From contig CAYXMM010000002.1 of the NCBI GenBank assembly GCA_964465945.1, positions 310,001 to 374,000 on the forward strand: DNA of 64,000 nt. The letters run 5' to 3'. Below, one piece after another: positions 30,834 through 41,600 of this stretch; position 1 is the stretch's first letter; the number at the start of each line of letters is the position of its first letter. Source of the stretch: JAJRPT01 sp964465945 (GTDB lineage Bacteria; Bacteroidota; Ignavibacteria; Kapaibacteriales; UBA2268). The position numbers were made by a program, and so were the translations under genes. The notes beneath the pieces were generated by a model, which had not been told where the DNA came from, did no database searches, and was given only the letters and a program-made list of their open reading frames with translations.

Positions 30834-31605
30834 TGATATAGTTTTATTTAGAACACATAAGTTTAATAACATTATTGATAATAACTTAAAGCACCTCAAA
30901 AAGAGCAAAAAGCAAGTAGAGGTGCTTTTTGACTATTCGAATAGTAGTAAGCAAGATAATTGTGTGAACTTTAGTTTAGAGGATATAAAAGCGTCTGGGT
31001 ATTCGATTGGGAATATATCTCAATTATATAGAACTTTTATGAATAATCCAGATAGGAGTTTAATTAAGAGATTTCCTACTTTAAGGATGCAACAGATATG
31101 GTATAATATCGGGCATTATATAGTTCTGTTTTACGATAAATATCCAAATTATAAATACTATTGGTCGGTCGAGTATGATGTAAAATTTAAAGGTGATTGG
31201 GACGATTTTTTTAGTATTTATAATAATTCAAAAATAGATTATTTAGGTGTAGATATTCAAGAAACAAAAATAGATGATACTAAAGGGTATTGGGGATTAT
31301 TTGATTTTGATGTACCTTATAAAAAGAGATTACGTTGTTTCGGGACAATACAAAGATTAAGTAATAGATTGCTTAAAGCAGTATCTGACGAATTAAAGCA
31401 AGGTAGACATACTTATTTCGAGCAATTATTCCCGAGTGTTGCAAAACATTATAATTATACAGTGAAAGACTTAAACGAAATTGCAGTTAATAAAACAGGA
31501 CAACAGATTTATACTGGTTCAACGATGACTTATGAAGATATAACTTTAAATCAATACGTGCATTTGGCAAATAGTAAAAATAAATTATTTCACCCAGTAA
31601 GATGA
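30826..31605 (+). CDS. Putative glycosyltransferase, GT-A-like
   Basis: 259 residues. The core NYKYYWSVEYDVKFKGDWDD (about 112-131) carries an E-x-D motif like that of GT-A sugar-nucleotide enzymes. IDYLGVDIQ, YWGLFDF and LRCFGTIQRLSNRLL surround it, and there is a late E in QGRHTYFEQLFPSVAKHYN. The layout is similar to short family glycosyltransferases with a WsvEyD strand. It overlaps the tail tube gene and the next one, so it is part of the tail operon. A terminator hairpin lies inside its 5' end. It may glycosylate tail or host surface. Confidence 0.6.
   Translation: MTNDIVLFRTHKFNNIIDNNLKHLKKSKKQVEVLFDYSNSSKQDNCVNFSLEDIKASGYSIGNISQLYRTFMNNPDRSLIKRFPTLRMQQIWYNIGHYIVLFYDKYPNYKYYWSVEYDVKFKGDWDDFFSIYNNSKIDYLGVDIQETKIDDTKGYWGLFDFDVPYKKRLRCFGTIQRLSNRLLKAVSDELKQGRHTYFEQLFPSVAKHYNYTVKDLNEIAVNKTGQQIYTGSTMTYEDITLNQYVHLANSKNKLFHPVR
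30888..30930 (+). terminator. Terminator-like hairpin inside a coding region
   Basis: AAAGCACCTC (30888-30897) pairs with GAGGTGCTTT (30919-30928), a perfect 10-bp stem, and five T end at 30930. It lies 55 bases after the tail tube stop but inside the glycosyltransferase frame. The right arm with its flank is identical for 14 bases to the hairpin at 5042-5055. Confidence 0.6.
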
Positions 31606-34091
31606 AGATAAAACAAACATATTCAATTAATGAAAATATTTATGGAAATCAAACTATAAATATAATTCTTACAGATGTTTATACCGAGTTATTTACTTCA
31701 ACGAGTGTAGATTATAATACAGATATTTTACAGATTGAAACAATTAAAGAGGATTTAGAAGCCAGTAATTTTGCTTTAGCAGTTGATGAGCTTCAATTTA
31801 CAATTAACGGAGCAAGTGTTAATACAGAAGACGATAAGAATGTTATGTTTTTTTGTTTAGATGCTTCTGAACCAAAAATTAAAAGGTACATATCCGTTTA
31901 TTTAGGCGACATAAATATTGATAATCTGTTATTTACAGGAATGATTGAAAGTAAAATAAGCGGTGAGGATATAGTGCATCATAAAGCCGACTGGGTAGAT
32001 AATTTAGGAGTAGTAAGAGATTATAAATTTACTGCTTTAAGTATAGATTTTGCTTTATTAGAAGAATGCGTTTTTAAAGGTGATATATTTGATAAAAATG
32101 GAACAAAGATAGACAATATATATGATAGAATTTCAAGCGGTAGTTATTCCGCTTTAAATTTTATATCGAATAATTATAAATGCTATGATTTAATAGACAC
32201 ACGGAAACAAGTTAATTTATATGATGCCTTAAATTTATATTTAGAAAAAGCAAATGATTTATTAAATGAGTTATATGGTATAAATGTAGAATTTTCGTTC
32301 GACGAGTGCGAATTAGGATTTGAAGCAACACCTTTACATATTACTTATAATAGTCACCAACACGTAGGAGCATTAAAACCCGATACAAATCAAGTTCTAC
32401 GTATAAAACTTATGTCTACTCCAAGTTCAACGATTGACGGAGTAAATTATTCTACTTTCTTTATACATCGAGGATTAATAACATCAATGGTTTATTATTC
32501 AGATGACAAAGATAATATAGAATGGGAAAAGGAACGTAGTTTCTCTTGGGAGTTTAGGTTCAAAAACGTTGCAGAATTGTTGTATAATTTAGCAAGAAAT
32601 TATGGTTGTATTGTTACTAAAACAATAACAGAAACTTCAATTAATATTAAATTCAAGCCAAAAAAGGACATTAGTTTAAATAATTCAATTAAAGTAATTG
32701 GCGCAAATCAAGCAAGTTTAGACTTAGATAATGAAGAAACCGAAGAAAAGGTTATATACAAAGAAGAAGCGAATTATATGTATTTTTCCAGCCCGCTTAT
32801 TTATAGACTTACAATTAGTCATCTAAATTTGATGACTATATATGACAATAAAAAAAGTCCAGCAGGTTATGGTCGTGAAAAATTAGGGAATGAAAATTAT
32901 AAATTTTATAATGACAAAACGAAAATATGGGAAACAATAAGTTTTGCATCTTCAACGAGTGCTTATCTCTTAAATAAAGATTTCATAAAAGAAAGAGAAG
33001 AAAACAATAAAGACATTAAAATCTACGATTTTCCAACGTCATCGGCTGAACTTATTGTATTAAAATGTAATACAGGAATTAATTATATACCTCTTCAGAC
33101 TATTTTAGAACAACCTATGTTATTTAATACTAAAATAGCAACAAACCCAGAAGACGATACTTATTCTAAATTTATTAAACTTCAAGATGAACGTGTTACA
33201 TCAATGGTGCAAGTTTATTGTAAAGAGCCAGTCGATGAATTCAATAGCACAGAAGATAATTGTTTAAGACCTATTGCAAGAATATTGTCTAAATATAATG
33301 ACGAAAATATTGAAGTCGGAAATTTTACGGAATATTTAGGAGTGACCAATCAAATTGCAAATGAGAAATATAATACTAAATACACTTTTAAGGTCCCTTA
33401 CTTAAATTCATTTTCAGAAAATGTAGATGGGAGTAATCCAAGTTGGAGCAATATAAAATTAGGTGCTAATATAACTATAAAAGAAGATGTAAAAAGATAT
33501 AATGGGACTACGTTTGAAAGCCAGACCATTACAAATGATTTTATGATTGTAGGAATTGAGAGAGATTTAAAAGGAATTGCAACAAACCTTACATTAGTAT
33601 TACAATCTAAATACGCTTATGGGTACAATGATAGTTTAACTTATGACGATACCGAAGTTAGCATGATTGCAGGTGATGAAACTTATAATGATGTTTTAGA
33701 TATTGATGGTGCTATAATTGAAAATTATCCAATTCAAGCAGGAGAAACAATAATACCAGGCGACCCAGTAAGTATTAAAACATCAGGAGAAATAGTTTTA
33801 GCAAAATTAAAAGCAAGTGATGATGCAAGATTTTTAGGTATATGTTTCAGAATAAATGATGGCTTTGCAGATGTAGCAGTAGAAGGCAGTATCGGTTCAG
33901 ACGATTGGAACTTTAATATTGGTGATAAAATTTACGTAAGAAAAAATCCAACATTGCAAATAACAAATAGCAGATTAGCATCCCCAAATATTGATGAAGA
34001 TTTAGTTATTTATGTAGGTGAAGCAATAACCGAACATAAATTAATTATTAATAAATATCAGATTAAATATGGGAGGTATATAATAGCATGA
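31602..34091 (+). CDS. Large tail/baseplate protein with C-terminal decoration-like domain
   Basis: 829 residues. The N-terminal about 650 residues form a mixed, strand-rich protein with no motif I can name; size and place suggest a tail hub or distal tail protein (ELLYNLARNYGCIVTKTITE near 325 is typical of tail hub proteins). The last about 120 residues (PIQAGETIIPGDPVSIKTSG to KIYVRKNPTLQIT) resemble the DUF2190 decoration fold, also seen at 22999-23415. Starts inside the glycosyltransferase stop (ATGA). Confidence 0.55.
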   Translation: MKIKQTYSINENIYGNQTINIILTDVYTELFTSTSVDYNTDILQIETIKEDLEASNFALAVDELQFTINGASVNTEDDKNVMFFCLDASEPKIKRYISVYLGDINIDNLLFTGMIESKISGEDIVHHKADWVDNLGVVRDYKFTALSIDFALLEECVFKGDIFDKNGTKIDNIYDRISSGSYSALNFISNNYKCYDLIDTRKQVNLYDALNLYLEKANDLLNELYGINVEFSFDECELGFEATPLHITYNSHQHVGALKPDTNQVLRIKLMSTPSSTIDGVNYSTFFIHRGLITSMVYYSDDKDNIEWEKERSFSWEFRFKNVAELLYNLARNYGCIVTKTITETSINIKFKPKKDISLNNSIKVIGANQASLDLDNEETEEKVIYKEEANYMYFSSPLIYRLTISHLNLMTIYDNKKSPAGYGREKLGNENYKFYNDKTKIWETISFASSTSAYLLNKDFIKEREENNKDIKIYDFPTSSAELIVLKCNTGINYIPLQTILEQPMLFNTKIATNPEDDTYSKFIKLQDERVTSMVQVYCKEPVDEFNSTEDNCLRPIARILSKYNDENIEVGNFTEYLGVTNQIANEKYNTKYTFKVPYLNSFSENVDGSNPSWSNIKLGANITIKEDVKRYNGTTFESQTITNDFMIVGIERDLKGIATNLTLVLQSKYAYGYNDSLTYDDTEVSMIAGDETYNDVLDIDGAIIENYPIQAGETIIPGDPVSIKTSGEIVLAKLKASDDARFLGICFRINDGFADVAVEGSIGSDDWNFNIGDKIYVRKNPTLQITNSRLASPNIDEDLVIYVGEAITEHKLIINKYQIKYGRYIIA

Positions 34092-34507
34092 GTTGGATAG
34101 CAATAAGAAAATCTACATCAAAACTATCTGTATTAACATTTGATAGTGGAATTGAAGATAGCGAACAAAAGATTTATAATAATATAGCGCCTCGGAAAAC
34201 CTATATAAACCGAAGTGTAGAAGAGGGTATTTTGCTAAACGGAAGACAATATCAGCATACTTTATATAGGCATAGAGAATGGGATTTGATAATTAGTGCA
34301 AATGAAATAGACCAGTCAGATATTAATTTTTTAGATGATTTTAATAATAGTCTGTTTAAATACATATCTTTATATAATGGCTCAGATTGGTCTGATTATA
34401 TTGAAGTATTAACGACAGACGGGCGATTATCTATTGAATATATTGAAGGACTTGAAGATTTGCCAGAAGTATCATTGAATTTACGTGAGGTTAATAAATA
34501 TGCCTAA
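34088..34507 (+). CDS. Tail-region protein, 139 aa
   Basis: 139 residues, beta-rich (YINRSVEEGILLNGRQYQHT, then LYRHREWDLIISANEIDQSD). The phrase REWdliisanei with a final LREVN strand resembles small tail proteins encoded beside hub genes. Coupled to both neighbours by short overlaps. No family name assigned. Confidence 0.5.
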   Translation: MSWIAIRKSTSKLSVLTFDSGIEDSEQKIYNNIAPRKTYINRSVEEGILLNGRQYQHTLYRHREWDLIISANEIDQSDINFLDDFNNSLFKYISLYNGSDWSDYIEVLTTDGRLSIEYIEGLEDLPEVSLNLREVNKYA

Positions 34508-34982
34508 TTATATTTATAGAGAAATAGCAGGAGCAATAAACCTTTTACCTATACGCTCACTTTCAGTATATCTTAATTCGACTACTGATTATATTGCGTT
34601 CGAGCAATTAGAAAAGGAAAGTTCGTATAATATAACTCCTATTACTAAATCTAACTCACTTGGTGAAACAATTACATTAGGATATAAAATTGAGGTAACT
34701 TGTTACTTGCCTTATAATTTATATCATAATAATAATTTAATAAGCCATATCAATTTAATAAATGAGAACCCAGATAACTCTGGAATATTAAGACTTGGGA
34801 ATAGTAGTGATATAGCATATACACAACCAGAAATAATAAATTCTACGGCAAGTATGCGAATAATAATTAACAATATTAAATTATCATTTGAGATAGAAAG
34901 TGTTGAATTACGTCCTCGAATGATTTTAAAATTCTCAAAAATCATTAAAAATTCAGAAATTGAAAATATATTTTATAATTAA
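34500..34982 (+). CDS. Tail-region protein, 160 aa
   Basis: 160 residues from ATG 34500 (GAGG at 34487-34490; the GTG at 34485 is less likely). Residues SNSLGETITLGYKIEVTCYL and LKFSKIIKNSEIE suggest a beta-barrel tail or completion protein. It overlaps the previous gene by eight bases. Function not recognised. Confidence 0.5.
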   Translation: MPNYIYREIAGAINLLPIRSLSVYLNSTTDYIAFEQLEKESSYNITPITKSNSLGETITLGYKIEVTCYLPYNLYHNNNLISHINLINENPDNSGILRLGNSSDIAYTQPEIINSTASMRIIINNIKLSFEIESVELRPRMILKFSKIIKNSEIENIFYN

Positions 34983-34991
34983 AGGGAAAAA

Positions 34992-35522
34992 ATGGAAAAC
35001 AAAATAATAGGAATTGAGATGCTCTTTAAATTCTCAAACGAGATTGAAGCAACTAATAAACTTTTTGTTTATGACTTCAATAATATAGAATTAGAACAAG
35101 GTGAATTAGCGAGAGAAGTAGCAGAATTTAAGTATAATCAAAATGAAGCACAAGCAACGAGTATAAGTGATATATTGCGTTCAAAAGGTGGAGAATGGCT
35201 TATTATTATATCCAGTTATTTGTTTAAACAAAAGGTAAATGGAGATATATTACCTTTTGACAGGGCAAAATCTGAAACGGAGTATGATAGATTTTTCAGG
35301 AGAATTTCATTTGCAAAAAGGAAATTACTAAAAGGAGCGGTAGAAGATTTTTTGTTGAATATGGGAGAAACTGGGATTGCATCAAAGATATTCTCCAGCA
35401 CAAACAACAGGCAAAACACATTGAAATTATTGGAGATGATTACGGCGATACAATCGCTCAACGAGACGAATACTTCAACAAACAAATTAAGAAGCAAAAC
35501 ATCTTCAACATCGGAGAATTAG
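34992..35522 (+). CDS. Tail assembly chaperone, short form (gpG-like)
   Basis: 176 residues ending at TAG 35520-35522, with AAAGGGAAAAA upstream. It lies directly before the tape measure gene, the position of lambda gpG. The sequence before residue about 121 looks like a normal globular protein (LRSKGGEWLIIISSYLFKQK then EYDRFFRRISFAKRKLLKGA). The last about 40 residues are Ser/Thr/Asn-rich and overlap an open -1 frame that continues to the tape measure gene, which is the reason for the long-form entry. Confidence 0.65.
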   Translation: MENKIIGIEMLFKFSNEIEATNKLFVYDFNNIELEQGELAREVAEFKYNQNEAQATSISDILRSKGGEWLIIISSYLFKQKVNGDILPFDRAKSETEYDRFFRRISFAKRKLLKGAVEDFLLNMGETGIASKIFSSTNNRQNTLKLLEMITAIQSLNETNTSTNKLRSKTSSTSEN

Positions 35523-35665
35523 ACAGATTATTATCTAATGTTCGTAGTAAAATATGGTATATGGATGTTTTAGCGAATGGTGATGTTACTAAATATAAAG
35601 AGATTCGCCAGTGTTATTTAGTAGATGTTTTTGATGTTATAATTAATAAAGTTAAGAGAATATAA
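34992..35665 (+). CDS. Tail assembly chaperone, long form by -1 frameshift (gpGT-like)
   Basis: The -1 frame is open from about 35290 to TAA 35663-35665 and ends overlapping the tape measure ATG (TAATG). It has no usable start near its beginning. T-TTT-TTG at 35348-35354, in register with codons GAT TTT TTG, is a canonical X-XXY-YYZ slip site. A shift there gives about 224 residues, with the tail reading VEYGRNWDCIKDILQHKQQA and later IGELDRLLSNVRSKIWYMDV. This mirrors the lambda G/GT system. The join is predicted, not proven. Confidence 0.65.
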
Positions 35666-38600
35666 TGGATAAAAGTTTTAAGTTTTTATTAGATTTTATT
35701 GTAGATATAAAATCGGACCCGAGCAAAATAAAATCCACCTCAAAGCAAATTTCTGAAATGTTAGGAGAATTTGCTATTGATGTTAATTTTGATAAAAAAG
35801 ACGTTGAAAAAGAAATAACTACTTTCTTAAAGCAATTATCTAAATTAGATACTAATAAATTAAAATTGCAGATAGAAACGGGCGAGGCATCAAAGGAATT
35901 GAAAGATTTATTTGGGAGTTTTGACGGATTAGGTGATTTTGAAGATGCTTTTAAAAATATTGATTACTCAGAATTAAATAATTTAAAATCTAAAATAGAT
36001 GATTTATTTAGCGATTTTGATAGTGATAAAATTAGTGAAGGATTGAATGAACTTGGAAATGAATTTAATAAATTCAAAAGTAAAGTTGAAGGTCAGGAGA
36101 TTAATATTGGGATTGATAAAAATGAATTTCTCAAAAGCGTTAATACTATTACAAATGAATTAGATGAAATTGAGAAAAATAAGATTGAAGTAGATTTTGA
36201 CGCAGGGAAAGCAAAAGAGCAATTTAAAGAATTATCGAATGTTTTAAGTAATTCAGGTGTTGAAGGATTTCAGGAAGCAATAGATAATATTGATTTTTCT
36301 GAAATAGAGAAGATGGCAAAATCAATGAATTTAGATTTTGATGTTGATGGCATTAAAAAATTAGCAAAAGAAATTGACAATGTTGGTAACAATACTACAG
36401 GGTTTAAAACGATTGATGATTTAATCGAAAATTTAGAACAAAATGTAAATTCAACCGATTTTAGTAAGTTTAAGAATGGTATTGGTGACATTGATGATGC
36501 GGTAAAAAAAGCCAAGAATGAATTAAATGATATGATTTCTAAAAATAAGAACGTTTTAAGTGTTCTTGAAGCAACTGGCAAAAGCGGAAGTGAAGCATAT
36601 AACAAAATCGAAGCAGAAATTAAAGAAGCAGAAGCAGCGCTTGGTAAATTAGGAGCAAAACAAGATGACTTTCAAAAAAGCACTAAATCAATTGGCGATA
36701 AAATGGCTACGTTTGGTATGGCTTATCAAGGTATTTCAGCAATATCAGATACTTTCAGTCAATTCATAGAACCATACAAAGAATTTGACGTTCAGATTAG
36801 GAATATTGGAACGTTAGGGATTAAGAATTTTGAAGAATTTAGAAGTAAAGCAATCGAATTATCAACTGAAATTCCTGAAAGCGTAGCAGGTATTACAGCC
36901 GCTATTTATGACGGGATTGGAGCAGGTGCTATTAGTGTTACAGATGATATGGCTGATGTTGATGATGCAATCCAAGCTGTAACTGCAGCTAATAAATTAG
37001 CAGTTGCGGGTGTAACAACAACAAGCGCTGCAATGCAAGGTTTATCGGCTGTAACAAATGCTTACGGAAGAGATACGCTTTCAATGGCGAAAGCAAGTGA
37101 TACAATGTTTGGTATAGTAAATTATGGAGTTGCTTCGGTTGAAGAGTTAAACGCTTCATTATCGAATGTTGTTCCTATTGCAGGCGCCGCAGGTGTTACA
37201 TTTGACCAAGTAGGTGGTGCTATTGCAACGATGACAAAACAAGGGACACCAGCAGCGCAAGCAACTACTAAAATAAGGTCAGCAATAGCTGAAATAATGA
37301 AACCAGGTGCTAATCTTAAAAAGGTTATGGACGAAGCAGGAGTTTCGATGGAAAGTTTAAAATCCGAAGGGCTTCAAGCGACATTCAAGAAGCTTGGAGA
37401 GACGATGACTAAAATGGGGACTGATTCAGCTAATACATTTTCTTCCATTGAAACTATAAGCTTTGCTCTTGCTGTTACAGGGGATAATGCTTCAAAAGCA
37501 CAAGCCGATTTAGAGGATGTTCAAAATGCTACAGGTTCAGTAGATAAAGCGTTTAAGATTGCTGGTGCTGGTGTGAAAGGGACCGCAGAAGCTATTATGA
37601 ATGATATTCAAGCAACTGCATTTAAGGTGTTTGGGACTATTGGAGATGGTACAGTTGCATTTTTAGACACTACAAATAAACTTGCACCTGCTATTGCTTC
37701 ATTTGCGGGACTGAGTACAATAGTCCCTGATGGGTTTGGTGCTAAATTAAAAGGATTTAGTTCAACGATTAGTACTGAATTAGGATTAGCATCTAATAAG
37801 GTTAATGAATTTACTAAAAATTTCAAATTATCAAATATTGAATTTAGTAAATTAGGTTCAATAGATACGTATAAAAAAGGAATTAGCAGTATTGGTGGTA
37901 GTGTTGGAGGATTGGGTAGTAAATTAAAATCAGTTGCTCCAATGCTAACTAATCCTTATTTACTCGGTGCAGCTGCAATCACTTTATATTTAACTCAAAC
38001 GGAACAAGGCAATAAAATATTAGATAAACTTGGAGAAAGTGCGAAAGCATTATTTGAGAAGTTCAAACCATTTGTAGAGTTAATAGTTAATGTCTTTGGT
38101 GTCGTGATTGAGAATTTAAGCGGTTATATTATGGGTATGGTTGATGCTATTGGTGTATTGATTAGTTCTGTTATTGATGTTTATGGTGCATTTTTCGAAA
38201 TGACTGGTATCTCAGACATATTGAGTTCAATATTTGGTGATTCGATAAGTTCAACCGAGGAATTTTCTGAACAATTAGATAGTATTTTAAAATATATAAT
38301 GTTAGTACCAGCATCAATTAAAATATTAGCATTAGCTTTTAAAGGGTTCTTTACTAATTTACCAGCAATAGCAATAGCATTTTTTGATTTAATGAAGGAA
38401 GTTATTAACCCAGTAAATTGGTTTGATGATGGAGATGCTATATCAAAAGCAAAAGATAAATTTGCTAATGTAGTTAGCAATGCAATGGACGAAGCAACTA
38501 ATGAGGTAATTAAAACAGCAAAAGACCTTGCAATAGACGATTTTATTAGATTTAAAGAAAAAGATACTAGGATTAAAGCATTAGATAATTTAGTTAGTCA

Positions 38601-41600
38601 ATTTGAGGATACGAAAGATGAGGTTGCAAAAAATAATATTGCTATGGAAATTGCAAAAGATATGCCTGAGGCAGTAAAAGGATATAAAATGGTAGCCGAT
38701 GCTAATGGTAATTTAATTAAAGTATTAGATATTAATATTGACAAAGTCAAGGAATTAAATAAAGCGAGGGGAAGTTCAAATTCTGCGGATATGGTTGAGA
38801 AAGAAAAACAAATTGCTAATGCTATTTTATTACAAGCAAAGTCTTACGATAAAGTAAAACAACAAAGTAAAGATTTGTCTAAGCAAATCATAGAAGCACA
38901 AAAGAAAGGAGATACTGGATTAGTCAATTCACTTAAAAAAGATTATGATAAGGTTCAAGAACAAATCATTACAAAATCGAAAGATTTAAAAACTCAATTA
39001 GATAAGGCAACTGAAATGGGAATAACGATGAAAGATGTTAAAATCCCACCTAATTTTGAAAATGATTTCACAAATGAATTGCTTAAACTTCAAGATATTG
39101 CAGACGAGAAGGAAATTGGTAAAAAAATTACTGAAAGTATACAACTTAAAGAAAGTATTGATAAAAACGGAGAACTTAATAAACTTGTAGAAGATTACAA
39201 GAAGGCAGGCAATGATTTCGAAAAAGAAAGTATTGCAAAGAAAATAGCAAAAACTGCCCCTGAATTAGTTCAAGCTACTGGCTCAATGGTAGCAAGTAAC
39301 GGGCAGTTAGTCAAAACTTACGAAGTAGCAACCAATAAAGTTAATGAATATGTTGCGAGCAAGAAAAAATCATTGAGTAGCGAATTAACTAATAAACAAA
39401 ATGAAGTTTTGAATGGTATTAAAAATGAAGGTAAAGAATACGAAGCCCTTAAATCCAAAATTCAACTTAAAAATAAAGAGATTAGTGAAGCAATAGCAAA
39501 AGGTCAGGATACAAGTGAATTAGAGAAACAATTTAATACTTTAACTCAAAAAGCAGAGCAAAGTAAAAACTCTATTGTTAGTAGCATGGGTAAGGCAAAA
39601 GAAGGAGGTATTGATGTAACTAAAGTTTATGGTGATGTATCTAAAAGTATTGGAGTGAGTAAGGACGAAGTAGCTAAAATGACCGACGCACAAAATAAGT
39701 CAAAAGACTTAACTAAGGAGCAAAAAACTGAAACAGAGGATTTAGCTGCGGCTTGGAGTAATGTAAAATCTCAATTAGATGATACAATCAATAAGCAGGT
39801 TTCTACTTTATCCGAAATGAGGAGACAAAGAGCGGAAGGTAAGTTAACTAAGGAACAAAAAGCAGAAAGTTTAGCAAAAGAAAAAGAAATTTTATCTACA
39901 CTAAAAGATAATGCAAAGGAGCAAAAAAATCTCGAAAAGATTAATGAGAATGTATTAATTCAGGCAGGACTTAAAGAAGTATCTGGGAAAAGCGCTTGGG
40001 AACTTGCAAAAGCAGAATACGATTTAAAGAAATCTAAAACAGAATTAGAATATGCTGATTTTGAAATATCACAAACTCAATTAGTTATGCAAGGTAAAAT
40101 TAAAGATGAAGATGTGGCACAATTAAATCTGTTGAATGAAAAAAATAAAACTGCGAAGATTAATAAAGATAATTTACTTGAAGTATTAAAGACGAAAAGA
40201 TTGATTACAGGGGTCGACGATAAAGGCGAGGTAGTGTTTAATTCTAAAATTAAAGATGTAGATAAAGTTGATATTCAGAAGTTAATAAATGATGTGAATA
40301 AAGAAATTATTTCTAATGAAAAGTCTGTTAAAGATATTCAAGTTAAGGTTAATAAAGATAGTGAACAAATAAATAAAGAGATTACTGAATTAAATAAACA
40401 AAGGATAGACTGGCAAATAAGTTTAAATGTTCCTAAGTCTGATATATTAGAACGAGAAGTAGATAGAATAAAAAGTAGTTTAGACATTGCATCAAAAGAA
40501 GCACTAAATTACAGCAATCAAATCAAAGTTATTGAAACTAAAATTTTAAATGAAAAAAATGAAACTACTAAGGTTGAATTACAAAAAGAATTAAATATTA
40601 TTAAAGGTAAATATTTAGAAAAAGCAAAATTAGAGTTTGATACTAATAAACAATTATTAGAAGCGACTAATAATTTTTACGAAGAAAAAGCAAGAATTGC
40701 TTCCGAACAAATTCAAAAAGCAAAGGACGGCGTTAATAATGAATTTGATATAGCAATATCTGAGTTGGAGAAATATAATACGAAACTTAATGAGTTAAAT
40801 TCGAATAAAGAGAATGAAGAAGCTGATAATAAACTAAGTAAGATTGATAAAAATCAAGAAAAAGAATTGAAGAAATTAGAAGATTGGCAAGGGATGCAGT
40901 TACTATCTACTTCTGAATTTGAAAAGAAAAAAACTCAAATCGAAAAAGAAGCAGAAGAAGAGAGGGCTAAAATAAGGGAAGGACTACGAAAGAATGAAGA
41001 ACTAAGACAAAATGTTTATGATGGCGAGCAACTCCAACTTCAAAATCAGAAAGCAATATTATTAGCTGAAATCGACAAAAAAGGAGCCGACGAGCAATTA
41101 AACATAGTAGCAGAAAAATATAAATCAATGGGAAAAGTAATAGATTTTGATACTATAAAAAAGGCTCAACTAGAAATTATTGAAGCAGAAAAAAAATTAG
41201 AACAAAATAAATATGATACAAAAGCACAACTACAAAAAGAGAATGCTGATAAGATAATAAAAGAAAATATAAAATTATTAGATGAAGGTAGTAGAAAATC
41301 AGTATTGGAATCTTCTAAATTATGGGCTTCAGCTCAAAAAACAACAGAAGAAAAAGCTGATTTATTAAAAACTTCAATGGATATGTTTAATGGGTCTATG
41401 CTGAAAGGAATAGAAGGAATGTTTGAGGGCGACCCAGAAGCTATGAAAGATAATATGCGGTCTTTTATGCAAAACATTGCTGGTTTTTTAAAGAAACAAT
41501 TAGAAGCAACAATCTTGCAATTAGTATTATCAAAAGGAGTTCTGGCACAGGTGAATTTATTACCATTTCCAGCAAATACTTTAGCCCTGGGAGCAATTAC

